Shown here: positions 1 through 6,025 of the stretch, in pieces
How positions within the stretch are numbered: position 1 is the stretch's first letter
Layout of the letters: the number at the start of each line of letters is the position of its first letter
Source of the DNA: Clostridiales bacterium
GTDB lineage: Bacteria > Bacillota > Clostridia > Christensenellales > Aristaeellaceae
Direction: 5' to 3'
Assembly: GCA_019409045.1 (NCBI GenBank)
Contig: DXVG01000062.1
Location: 1-8,521 of the forward strand
Length of the DNA stretch: 8,521 nucleotides
The notes under the pieces: generated by a model
Databases searched by the model: none
What the model was told of the DNA's origin: nothing
What the model saw: only the letters and a program-made list of their open reading frames with translations
Made by a program: the position numbers and the translations under genes

Positions 1-5
1 CCTAC

Positions 6-27
6 ATTATATATGAATTCTTGTCAA
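6..27 (-). promoter_or_regulatory. Possible promoter at left window edge
   Basis: Reading the minus strand, a TTGACA hexamer (22-27) is followed by an AT-rich stretch containing TATAAT (6-11). The gap between them is only 10 nt, so the two cannot serve as one standard sigma-A promoter. Either the TATAAT uses a poorer upstream -35, or the TTGACA uses a -10 that lies outside the window. The compositional shift to AT suggests a promoter for a minus-strand gene beyond the left edge, downstream of the MATE gene. Confidence 0.3.
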
Positions 28-51
28 AACGCAATCAATTTTAACAAATTC

Positions 52-117
52 ATCGGGCGTATTTCCCGATTTTCGCAGATGAGCGCCCCGCCGCGCGGTT
101 TTGCGGCTGGGCGCAGG
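52..117 (-). terminator. Weak hairpins after the MATE gene
   Basis: Two stem-loops follow the MATE stop codon on the minus strand. The first is GC-rich (about 86-117; outer arms GCGCCC/GGGCGC, inner GCCG/CGGC). The second is a 6-bp ATCGGG/CCCGAT stem (52-57 with 65-70) followed by GAATTTGTT. Neither has a proper U tract, so termination here is only possible. Confidence 0.25.
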
Positions 118-120
118 GAT

Positions 121-1446
121 TCAGGCGCGTTTGGCGTTCGCGCGGCGCGCGCAGGCGACGCCTATGCCCACTACGCACGCGGCGGTCAGCGCCTCGCTGA
201 GCGAATGGCACAGCCAGAGCGCCTCACGGCCAAACAGCGCGGGCAGCGTCATCACCAGCGCCGGAGGCCATATCACGCTGCGCGACAGCGACGCGGTCAG
301 CGCCCTGGAGGTGCGCTGTGTGGACTGCCAATAGGAGATCATCAGTATGTTGTAGCCCGCCAGGAAGAAGCCGCAGAAGTAGGGGATGCTCTTATCGTGC
401 ATAAAGTCGACCAGCTCCGCGTCCGCGGGGGCGAAGATGGAGAAAAACTGCCGGGAGAACAGCGCAATGAGCCCATAGCACAATATGCCCACGCCGAGAA
501 ACACCTTTGCGGCAAAGCGGCGCATGGCGCGGTTTCTCTCTCGCTCGCCGGTGCCGGTGAAGTAGCTGAACACGGGCTGCAAGCCCTCGGCCATGCCCAA
601 AAAGACGGTGAGCAGTATCAGCATCAGATACCCGATGACCAGATATGCGGCGAGCCCGATCTCGCCGTAGCCATACCTTGTGATGGCGAAGTTGTACACA
701 AAGGTGACGATGCCGATGGTAAATTCCATGATGAAGGCGGGAAAGCCCAGCAGGAAGATGCGCCGGACGAGGCGCAGGCTCGGCTGCGGCCTTGCAAAGC
801 GCAGGTTGCCGCGCCCCCGCAGAAAGTGCGGCAGCAAGATCAGCACGCTGAAGATCGGCCCCAGCGCCGTTGCGAGCGCCGCGCCCGCGATGCCCATGTC
901 CAGCGGGTACATAAACACATAATCCAGCACGATGTTGGAAACGGAGCCGAACGCGAGCGCAAACATGGCGAGCTTTGGCCGGCCGTCGTTTCTGGCGAGC
1001 CCGCCCAGCAGAAAGCTCAGGAGCAGAAACGGCGAGAAGGTGACGATGTACCACAGGTACTGCGTCGCCTGCGCGTGTATGGCGGGCGTGGAGCCCAGCG
1101 CCTCGGCCAGCGGGTCGAGAAGCGCGTTGCCCAGCGCGGCGACGAGCAGGCCCAGCGTCACGCAGCAGACCACGGCGACGTTGAACGTGCGCACCGCCGT
1201 GTCCTTTTGCGCGCGGCCGATGCAGTTGGAGATGATGATGCCCGCGCCGGAGGCCACGGCCATGGCAAGCGCGATGAGTATCTCGATGAACGGGACCGAC
1301 ACCGCGGCGGCGGCCATGGCCTCCCGGCCGAGGCGGTTTCCGATGAATATGCCGTCTACGATGAGATAGATGGAGTTAAACAGCAGCCCGATCATCTGCG
1401 GGATGGCGTACTTTGCAAAGAGCGTTCCGGTTTTGCCTTCATACAT
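121..1446 (-). CDS. MATE family multidrug/cation efflux transporter
   Basis: This encodes a 441-residue integral membrane protein, within the usual 440-460 residue range of MATE exporters, which move drugs or other organic compounds out of the cell in exchange for Na+ or H+. The N-terminus (MYEGKTGTLFAKYAIPQM, then a hydrophobic segment ending in VDGIFIGNRLG) is typical of the MepA-like branch. Hydrophobic segments consistent with about twelve membrane helices run throughout, and the second half carries the family-typical GLQPVFSYFTG stretch. The ATG at 1446 is chosen because GAGGAGG (1456-1462) lies 9 nt upstream. An in-frame TTG at 1464 would place the ribosome site inside the gene. The gene is preceded by its own promoter, a terminator-like hairpin and a short leader ORF. 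The substrate cannot be predicted from sequence. Confidence 0.93.
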   Translation of the reverse strand: MYEGKTGTLFAKYAIPQMIGLLFNSIYLIVDGIFIGNRLGREAMAAAAVSVPFIEILIALAMAVASGAGIIISNCIGRAQKDTAVRTFNVAVVCCVTLGLLVAALGNALLDPLAEALGSTPAIHAQATQYLWYIVTFSPFLLLSFLLGGLARNDGRPKLAMFALAFGSVSNIVLDYVFMYPLDMGIAGAALATALGPIFSVLILLPHFLRGRGNLRFARPQPSLRLVRRIFLLGFPAFIMEFTIGIVTFVYNFAITRYGYGEIGLAAYLVIGYLMLILLTVFLGMAEGLQPVFSYFTGTGERERNRAMRRFAAKVFLGVGILCYGLIALFSRQFFSIFAPADAELVDFMHDKSIPYFCGFFLAGYNILMISYWQSTQRTSRALTASLSRSVIWPPALVMTLPALFGREALWLCHSLSEALTAACVVGIGVACARRANAKRA

Positions 1447-1460
1447 GGCGGCAGACCTCC

Positions 1461-1547
1461 TCAAAAATAGACGTAGTCGATGGGGACGATGCGCGCGCCC
1501 GGCGGCGCGGCATTTGCGTTGCGATGATCGCGCATGGTCTGAGTCAC
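1461..1547 (-). CDS. 28-residue leader peptide upstream of MATE gene
   Basis: This short ORF begins with GTG at 1547, 7 nt after a strong AGGAGG (1555-1560). It ends with TGA at 1461-1463, inside the GAGGAGG ribosome site of the MATE gene and 14 nt before the MATE ATG. The peptide starts (V/M)TQTMRDHRNANAAPPGAR and ends IVPIDYVYF. It has no membrane segment and I recognise no family. The strong ribosome site and the stop/ribosome-site overlap argue that it is translated and coupled to the downstream gene, as with leader peptides that control resistance genes. A drug-induced stalling role is inference only. An in-frame ATG at 1535 is a poorer start because it has no good ribosome site. Confidence 0.6.
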   Translation of the reverse strand: MTQTMRDHRNANAAPPGARIVPIDYVYF

Positions 1548-1565
1548 GGGAACACCTCCTTTTGC

Positions 1566-1627
1566 AAAAAAATAAACGCCTTGTCCTCCATTCCTTCTAT
1601 GGCCTGACGGAATGGGGATAAGACGTT
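1566..1627 (-). terminator. Intrinsic terminator/attenuator in MATE 5' leader
   Basis: On the minus strand the arms AACGTCTTATCCCCATTCC (1627-1609) and GGAATGG-A-GGACAAGGCGTT (1594-1575) pair over about 18 bp, with one A-C mismatch, one G-U pair and one bulged A, around a 14-nt loop. TATTTTTTT (1574-1566) follows directly. The hairpin lies downstream of a near-perfect promoter and upstream of the leader ORF, so transcription must read through it to reach the MATE gene. A second GGAATG near the RNA 5' end (1643-1638) could pair with the same CATTCC (1614-1609) and weaken the terminator. A 5-bp hairpin (1627-1640, loop GCCG) sits just before it. It might also simply end transcripts from the ACT-GNAT pair upstream. 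Confidence 0.7.
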
Positions 1628-1649
1628 GACCCGGCGGTCATTCCACGGT

Positions 1650-1678
1650 ATTATAATCGATGCGCCCGAAAAAGTCAA
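1650..1678 (-). promoter_or_regulatory. Sigma-A promoter of leader ORF and MATE gene
   Basis: On the minus strand, TTGACT (1678-1673), a 17-nt spacer and TATAAT (1655-1650) form a near-consensus sigma-A promoter. Transcription should start near 1643, giving a leader of roughly 95 nt before the short ORF. Confidence 0.85.
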
Positions 1679-1729
1679 GCGGCGGCGCGGTTTTTCAGGG
1701 GGCGGCCGGCTTTGGGCGCGCCTGTGTGT

Positions 1730-2224
1730 TCAAATCATCACCTCGAACGCGTAATAGTCCACGCCCTCCCAGTCCGTCTCGCCCACCACGCGGTGGCCGA
1801 GGGCGACGTACGTCCGGTAGGCGGCGGGGTTGTCCTTGGCGCACAGGTAGCGCATGGACTGCACGCCCAGCTCGCGCAGCTTTTCAATGGCGCCGAGGAA
1901 GTACTCCCGCGCGCGCCCCCTGCCCTGCACGTCGGGCGAGAGGCAGAAGCGGCACGCTTCCACGACGCGCTCGGCGCTCGTCCACGCGATGCCGCGCCCG
2001 TCCAGATCGTAGGGGTGCATCAGCGTAATGGCGGCGACGATGCGGCCGTCCTCGCGCCAGATATAGAGGAAATCGCCCGCGAGGTCCGCGCGGATGGTCT
2101 CCTCGGAGGGGTAGTTCTCGTCCCAGTGCGAGTTCCCCGTGGCCTTGGCCGCGGCGGTCGCCGCGCGGTACAGGGCGAGGACCTCCTGCGCGTCCGCGCC
2201 CGTTGCAAGTTCCGGTATGTTCAT
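1730..2224 (-). CDS. GNAT family N-acetyltransferase
   Basis: This is a 164-residue cytoplasmic acetyl-CoA-dependent N-acetyltransferase of the GNAT fold. The acetyl-CoA pyrophosphate-binding motif A is visible as the strand FCLSPDVQ followed by QGRGRA (residues 100-105). The downstream NPAAYRTYVALGHRVVG (132-148) matches the motif-B region, and the C-terminus has the usual aromatic strand (DYYAFEV). The N-terminal HWDENYPSEETIRADL (33-48) is common in the Clostridia GNATs annotated as acting on small molecules. The ATG at 2224 is preceded by a purine-rich GAAGGAAGAACGGAG ribosome site. The gene starts 33 nt after the ACT-domain gene on the same strand, so the two are probably one transcript. 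The acceptor substrate is unknown. Confidence 0.9.
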   Translation of the reverse strand: MNIPELATGADAQEVLALYRAATAAAKATGNSHWDENYPSEETIRADLAGDFLYIWREDGRIVAAITLMHPYDLDGRGIAWTSAERVVEACRFCLSPDVQGRGRAREYFLGAIEKLRELGVQSMRYLCAKDNPAAYRTYVALGHRVVGETDWEGVDYYAFEVMI

Positions 2225-2257
2225 GCTCCGTTCTTCCTTCTTCCTTTGTATCTTCGC

Positions 2258-2695
2258 CTACTCCACCGCCACCAGCCGCAGCGATTCCACGCCCTGCACC
2301 TGCTCCAGCGAGGTCAGCAGCGCCTCGAGCGTGTCGCTCATCTCGGAGATGTCCATGGAGATGGTCACGCTCGCGCGGTCGTGTATGGGCAGGCTCTGTG
2401 TGATGGCCAGTATGTTCGCCCCGAAGCCCGACAGCCGGTTGAGCACCTTGGAGAGCACGCCGCTCTCGTGATCGAGCATCAAAAGCAGCACGGCCTTGCG
2501 GCCCGCGGTGAGGCGCGTGGGTTCGACTACCTTGTCCTTGTACTTGTAGTAGGTGCTGCGCGAGATGCCCACCTGTTCGCACGCGCCGCTGACCTGCTGA
2601 CACGCGCCGCTCTCCAGCAGCCTGCGCGCCTCGACCACCTTGAGAAAGTAGTCCGGCAGCGCGCTCTTTTCCACGATCAGATAGTCCTTGAGCAT
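2258..2695 (-). CDS. pheB: UPF0735 / PheB-type ACT domain protein
   Basis: This 145-residue protein matches the UPF0735 (PheB-like) family in length and layout. Residues 38-54 (ACEQVGISRSTYYKYKD) form a helix-turn-helix-like segment preceded by a charged helix. Residues 69-145 form an ACT domain, including LDHESGVLSKVLNRLSGFG and the RASVTISMDI strand. ACT domains bind amino acids; Bacillus pheB lies next to the prephenate dehydratase gene pheA, but the biochemical role of the family is not settled. Here there is no aromatic-pathway neighbour. It is followed by the GNAT gene, so the symbol rests on similarity only. ATG 2695 has a G-rich ribosome site (AAAGGGGG) about 8 nt upstream. Confidence 0.85.
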   Translation of the reverse strand: MLKDYLIVEKSALPDYFLKVVEARRLLESGACQQVSGACEQVGISRSTYYKYKDKVVEPTRLTAGRKAVLLLMLDHESGVLSKVLNRLSGFGANILAITQSLPIHDRASVTISMDISEMSDTLEALLTSLEQVQGVESLRLVAVE

Positions 2696-2727
2696 GACCG
2701 GGCCCCCTTTCGCGCCTCGTTTTCTCT

Positions 2728-2756
2728 ATCATAGCACATTTGGGCGCGCAGGGGAA
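2728..2756 (-). promoter_or_regulatory. Extended -10 promoter of ACT-GNAT transcript
   Basis: On the minus strand, TGCTATGAT supplies an extended -10 (hexamer TATGAT, 2733-2728). The position 17 nt upstream holds only TTCCCC (2756-2751), a poor -35, which fits an extended -10 promoter. It diverges from the LCP promoter about 45 nt away. Confidence 0.6.
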
Positions 2757-2800
2757 GCGGTTTCTCCACTTCCGGCGCGTGAAAGATTTTTGGCGCGCGC

Positions 2801-2829
2801 TTTTCAACCCTCCGGGGATATGGTATACT
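2801..2829 (+). promoter_or_regulatory. Extended -10 promoter of LCP gene
   Basis: TTTTCA (2801-2806), a 17-nt spacer and TATACT (2824-2829) with an upstream TGG form a plausible sigma-A promoter. It would start transcription near 2836, about 46 nt before the LCP start codon. Confidence 0.7.
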
Positions 2830-2881
2830 GGTGACAGTGCGGTGATTTGCCGGGACAAACCTCGAGGAGCGAATCGACCCT

Positions 2882-3880
2882 ATGTACTACGAGCCTTACA
2901 AAAGACGCGGACGGGGGGAAGAGCGCGAGCGGCGCGCGGGATGCGGCGTGCGCGCGCTGGGCTTTGTGTTCAAGCTCGCCTTCAAGCTGCTGATTTTGGC
3001 GCTGATCCTGGCGGTGATCGCCTATGCGCTGCCGCCCGCGCTTTTCAACGTGGAGCCGCAGACAGACCTGAACATCGCCTCCGGCCTTCCCGACTCGCAT
3101 GTGAACATACTGGTGCTGGGCATCGACGCCGACCGGGGCAACGCGCAGCGCTCGGACACGATGATGATCCTCTCGGTGGGCTACGGCTCTGTGAAGCTGA
3201 CCTCCATACTGCGCGACACGCTGGTGGACATAGAGGGCCACGGCAGCGGCAAGATCAACGGCGCGTATGCCTACGGCGGCGCGGAGCTGGCCATGCGCAC
3301 GGTGAACGCCACGTTTGATATGAACATCACCAAGTATGTGGTGGTGGACTATCTGACGCTTTCGCGGCTGGTGGACGCGGTGGGCGGGATCGACCTTGTG
3401 ATCTCCGAGGCGGAGATGGGGCAGGTCAACGCCAACAACGCCCGCTACGCGGGCTCCACGTTCATCGAGTCGGAGCTTGGCTACATGCCGCAGGCGCTCA
3501 CCGAGTACAGTCAGGACGGCGAGACGCCCGTACACCTGGACGGCCTGCAGGCTCTGGGCTACGCGCGCATACGCAAGCTGGACAGCGACTTTATGCGCAC
3601 ATCGCGCCAGCGCAAGGTGGTCTCGGCGGTGCTGGATGCGGTGCGCGCTCAGCTGTGGAACCCGCTGATGTACGCGCGGCTGATCGACGTGCTTGTAAAC
3701 AACGTACAGACGAACATGGGGGCGGTGGAGATCGCCTCGCTGGGGATGAAGGCGCTCGTCCACGGCGAGATCGACCAGCTTCGCATCCCCGTGGACGGCA
3801 GCTACTCGGACAACGGCTCGAGCATCTCCATCGACGCCGAGGCAAACGCGCAGGCGCTGCGGGGGTTCATCTACGGCTGA
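2882..3880 (+). CDS. LCP (LytR-CpsA-Psr) family cell wall transferase
   Basis: This 332-residue protein has a short basic cytoplasmic tail, one membrane anchor (about residues 24-50) and an extracytoplasmic LCP domain. LCP enzymes transfer undecaprenyl-phosphate-linked glycopolymers to peptidoglycan. Family hallmarks are present: NILVLGID (75-82), the RSDTMMI aspartate (Asp92), ILRDT with the conserved arginine (Arg111), KINGAYAYGG (124-133), and the C-terminal YARIRKLDSDFMRTSRQR (227-244) with its charged Arg/Asp residues. The ATG at 2882 has GAGGAG 12 nt upstream, slightly long but the best option; the membrane anchor confirms that the N-terminus is complete. It stands alone on the plus strand, diverging from the ACT gene and converging with the dehydrogenase gene. 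Which polymer it attaches is not indicated. Confidence 0.93.
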   Translation: MYYEPYKRRGRGEERERRAGCGVRALGFVFKLAFKLLILALILAVIAYALPPALFNVEPQTDLNIASGLPDSHVNILVLGIDADRGNAQRSDTMMILSVGYGSVKLTSILRDTLVDIEGHGSGKINGAYAYGGAELAMRTVNATFDMNITKYVVVDYLTLSRLVDAVGGIDLVISEAEMGQVNANNARYAGSTFIESELGYMPQALTEYSQDGETPVHLDGLQALGYARIRKLDSDFMRTSRQRKVVSAVLDAVRAQLWNPLMYARLIDVLVNNVQTNMGAVEIASLGMKALVHGEIDQLRIPVDGSYSDNGSSISIDAEANAQALRGFIYG

Positions 3881-3896
3881 GGCGCGAAAAAGCGCC
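3881..3896. terminator. Possible hairpin terminator between convergent genes
   Basis: GGCGC-GAAAAA-GCGCC starts immediately after the LCP stop codon. The stem is only 5 bp and no T tract follows on either strand, so it is at best a weak shared terminator for the converging LCP and dehydrogenase genes. Confidence 0.3.
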
Positions 3897-3934
3897 GCCC
3901 GGCAGATCGTCAGGCGACGCGGATGGGGCTTCTC

Positions 3935-4792
3935 CTACAGGTATGCGCGGATGAGCGCCTGCGTGCCCTCCTCGCCGTATCCCTGCGCCTCCAGCGCGCG
4001 GAACATGGCCAGCACGCGCTCGAGCACCGGCAGGGACATTTCGCGCTCGCGCGCCTCGGCGTCGGCGAGGGTCATGTCCTTGATGAAGTGCTTGATGAAA
4101 AAGCCCGGGGCATAGTCCCCGTGCGCCATCTTCGGCGCGTTGTTCTGCATCTGCCACGAGCCCGCCGCGCCGCCGCCGATGGCCTCGATGACCTCGTCCA
4201 CGTTCAGCCCCGCGACGCGCGCATACGCCACGGCCTCGCACACGCCCGAGAGCGCGCCCGCAATGGCGACCTGGTTGGCCATCTTGGTGTGCTGGCCGCT
4301 GCCCGCGCCGCCCATGTAGCGTATGCTTTTGCCCATGGCCTCGAAGATGGGCAGGCACTTTTCAAACGTGGCGCGCTCGCCGCCGACCATGATCGACAGC
4401 GTGCCCGCGCGCGCGCCGGCATCGCCGCCGGAGACCGGCGCGTCCAGCGCGGACAGGCCGCGCTTTGCCGCCTCCTGAAAGATGCGCTGCGAAAGCCGCG
4501 GGCTGGTGGTGGTCATGTCGATCACCGGCGTGCCCGGCCGCGCGTTTTCCAGTATGCCGGCCGCGCCGAAGTAGACCTCCTCCACGTCCGGCGGGAAGCC
4601 CACGATGGTGATGACCCCCTCCGCCTCGCGCACGCAGTCGGCAACGCTGTCCTTCCAGACTGCCCCCGCCTCCAGCGCCTCGTGCGCCTTGGAGCGCGTG
4701 CGGTTGTAGATATCGACCTGATGGCCGTGCTTCAAGAGGTTTTTGACCATGCCGTTGCCCATGACGCCCACGCCGATGAATCCGACTTTCAT
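3935..4792 (-). CDS. NAD(P)-dependent beta-hydroxyacid dehydrogenase (GarR/HIBADH family)
   Basis: This is a 285-residue cytoplasmic oxidoreductase of the 3-hydroxyisobutyrate dehydrogenase / tartronate semialdehyde reductase family. It shows all family signatures in order: the Rossmann motif GFIGVGVMGNGM (4-15); NRT after the second strand (30-32), which usually favours NADP; substrate-binding DAPVSGGDAGA (117-127); catalytic Lys170 in GSGQHTKMANQ; and KDMTLA (238-243). ATG 4792 is chosen because AAGGAGG lies 8 nt upstream and the Rossmann strand begins at once; the reading frame extends 35 codons further upstream but those residues look non-coding. No obvious consensus promoter is visible upstream. 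The exact substrate (3-hydroxyisobutyrate, tartronate semialdehyde, succinic semialdehyde or other) cannot be told from sequence, and no pathway neighbours help. Confidence 0.9.
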   Translation of the reverse strand: MKVGFIGVGVMGNGMVKNLLKHGHQVDIYNRTRSKAHEALEAGAVWKDSVADCVREAEGVITIVGFPPDVEEVYFGAAGILENARPGTPVIDMTTTSPRLSQRIFQEAAKRGLSALDAPVSGGDAGARAGTLSIMVGGERATFEKCLPIFEAMGKSIRYMGGAGSGQHTKMANQVAIAGALSGVCEAVAYARVAGLNVDEVIEAIGGGAAGSWQMQNNAPKMAHGDYAPGFFIKHFIKDMTLADAEAREREMSLPVLERVLAMFRALEAQGYGEEGTQALIRAYL

Positions 4793-4875
4793 GTAAACTG
4801 CCTCCTTGCCGCTGTTGGATGGATGGTTATGCGTGTCTAAATTCGCCGCGACCGGCGCTTTTCCTGCCGCGCTTG

Positions 4876-4904
4876 TTGACAAATCGGCGGCAAGCATGCA
4901 TAAT
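4876..4904 (+). promoter_or_regulatory. Sigma-A promoter of membrane protein gene
   Basis: A perfect TTGACA (4876-4881), a 17-nt spacer and CATAAT (4899-4904) form a strong promoter. Transcription should start near 4911, leaving a leader of about 30 nt. Confidence 0.8.
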
Positions 4905-4941
4905 GTGTGTGTATTTTTTATGGAACAATAAGGAGTATGCG

Positions 4942-5661
4942 ATGACCTATTCTCCCGAACTGTGGTTTTTGTGGTTCATGCTCTACAGCTTCGCCGGCTG
5001 GCTGTACGAGTCCATCCTCTGCTCCGTGGCCGGGCGCAAGCTGGTCAACCGCGGCTTTCTGAGCGGGCCCGTCTGCCCCATCTACGGCACCGGCGCCGTG
5101 GTGGTGATCTATGTGCTCTCGCCGCTCAAGGATCAGCCCGCGCTCCTGTTTCTGGCCAGCGCCGTGCTCACCACCGCGCTGGAGTACGCAACGTCGTGGC
5201 TGATGGAGAAGCTGTTCCACGCGCGCTGGTGGGACTATTCCAAGCGGTTTTTGAACATAAACGGCCGCGTGTGCCTGCGCGGTTTTGTCGCCTTCGGCGC
5301 GATGTCGGTGTTGGTGGTCCACTTCGTGCATCCGCTCGTGGTGGAGCTGACGCTGCGCCTTCCGCAGCGGGCGGCGCGCATATTGGCCGCGGCGCTGCTG
5401 TTTTTGCTGCTCAGCGACCTGACGCTGACGCTGATCACGGTGCTGGGGCTGGACAAGCGGCTGCGCGCCGTGCAGGAGCTGATCCGGCAGCAGCTCGAGG
5501 ACCGCATCCCCCGTCCGCGCGGCCTGCACGCCTACCAGATGCTCCGCCTCTCCCGCGCCTTCCCCTCCCTGGATTTTACGCGCTATCACGAGGAGTGGCA
5601 GCGCCTGCGCGAAAAGCTCCGCCGCCGGCGCGACCGCGCCGACCGGAGCGACAACGCCTGA
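4942..5661 (+). CDS. PF06541-type membrane protein (putative ABC transporter type IV/CmpB)
   Basis: This 239-residue protein has about five membrane segments (near 8-28, 46-60, 66-86, 114-134 and 144-168) and a basic, arginine-rich cytoplasmic tail (about 170-239) with likely coiled-coil character. The family signature is clear: YSFAGWLYESILCSV (15-29), RGFLSGPVCPIYGTGA (37-52), ALEYATSWLMEKLF (79-92) and WWDYS followed by NINGRVCL (105-112). The Pfam name suggests a transport permease, but no ATPase lies alongside, and the family is common and poorly characterised in Clostridia. ATG 4942 is used because AAGGAG (4930-4935) lies 6 nt upstream; the nearby ATG at 4937 runs into a stop after two codons. 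Confidence 0.85.
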   Translation: MTYSPELWFLWFMLYSFAGWLYESILCSVAGRKLVNRGFLSGPVCPIYGTGAVVVIYVLSPLKDQPALLFLASAVLTTALEYATSWLMEKLFHARWWDYSKRFLNINGRVCLRGFVAFGAMSVLVVHFVHPLVVELTLRLPQRAARILAAALLFLLLSDLTLTLITVLGLDKRLRAVQELIRQQLEDRIPRPRGLHAYQMLRLSRAFPSLDFTRYHEEWQRLREKLRRRRDRADRSDNA

Positions 5662-5721
5662 GCGCCGACCGGGCATGTGCGCGCCGCTATGAAAAGAGTT
5701 TGTTAAAATGCGCGACACCCC

Positions 5722-5750
5722 TTGACAGTTTTTCAGGTTTATGGTATCCT
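5722..5750 (+). promoter_or_regulatory. Strong sigma-A promoter of the candidate RNA
   Basis: A perfect TTGACA (5722-5727), a 17-nt spacer and TATCCT (5745-5750) with an extended TGG (ATGGTATCCT) point to transcription starting near 5757 on the plus strand. No plus-strand gene lies downstream before the terminator at 5980-6022. Confidence 0.85.
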
Positions 5751-5756
5751 ATCTAC

Positions 5757-6022
5757 AGTTAGTTGAAACTAACCAGCGCGGGAAAAAATACCCCGGTTGG
5801 CCATGCTCCGGGAACGACCTCCGCCCGCGCCGCATGGGGTCGGCCCGTTCCGGCGCGCTCTGGACCGGCGCGCGGGGAACGCGGCGGGTCCGGCTCCAAG
5901 ACAAGCTCTTCTTTTCCGCTCAAGGGCGCGGACGTGCGGACGTTCGCGGCGGAGGAGAGAGCGCCGCCTCCTTTTCAGGCCGGCGCGGCAGGAAGTTCCT
6001 TGCCGCGCCGGTCTCCTTTTTT
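5757..6022 (+). ncRNA. Candidate structured ncRNA, about 265 nt, family unassigned
   Basis: The stretch is bounded by a consensus promoter and a strong intrinsic terminator, and holds no ORF with a ribosome site. Helices found by eye, in order: P1 GTTAGT/ACTAAC (5758-5763 with 5768-5773, loop TGAA); P2 GCGCGGG/CCCGCGC (5776-5782 with 5824-5830); P3 CCCGG/CCGGG (5792-5796 with 5808-5812), whose loop CCATGC (5801-5806) matches GCATGG at 5832-5837; P4 CGTTCC-G-GCGCGC with its partner (5846-5858 with 5868-5881), whose loop CTGGACC (5860-5866) matches GGTCCGG at 5887-5893; P5, 9 bp (5927-5935 with 5940-5948, loop GCGG); and P6 GGAGG/CCTCC (5951-5955 with 5967-5971). Signature motifs of SRP RNA, RNase P RNA, tmRNA and T-box are not seen; 6S RNA is not excluded. 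It could instead be a long 3' UTR of the membrane gene ending at 5661. High GC makes chance pairing easier. Confidence 0.65.
5980..6022 (+). terminator. Intrinsic terminator of the candidate RNA
   Basis: CCGGCGCGGCA (5980-5990) pairs perfectly with TGCCGCGCCGG (6001-6011), and TCTCC then six Ts (6017-6022) follow. The T tract exists only in the plus-strand orientation, so it ends plus-strand transcripts, not those of the DprA-like gene that converges here with its stop codon at 6026-6028. Confidence 0.9.
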
Positions 6023-6025
6023 GTC

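Noticed and set aside
13..1470. 485-codon plus-strand open frame antisense to the MATE gene
   Set aside because: No family resemblance, composition dominated by Arg/Gly/Gln/His, and it mirrors a clear MATE gene; an artefact of GC-rich codon use on the opposite strand.
1884..2858. Long minus-strand frame overlapping the ACT and GNAT genes, and similar shadow frames at 1712-2734, 2804-3763, 3923-4840, 4918-5718 and 7092-7967
   Set aside because: All overlap genes with clear family motifs and ribosome sites in another frame; their own products are low-complexity and lack plausible starts.
3935..4897. N-terminal extension of the dehydrogenase to 4897
   Set aside because: The extra 35 residues precede the Rossmann strand without homology and overlap the opposing promoter; AAGGAGG sits correctly for ATG 4792.
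5757..6022. Known large RNAs (SRP RNA, RNase P RNA, tmRNA, T-box leader)
   Set aside because: The SRP GGAAG/AAGCA apical motif, the RNase P GAGGAAAGUCC-type core, the tmRNA tag ORF and T-arm, and the T-box UGGNACCGCG motif were all looked for and not found.
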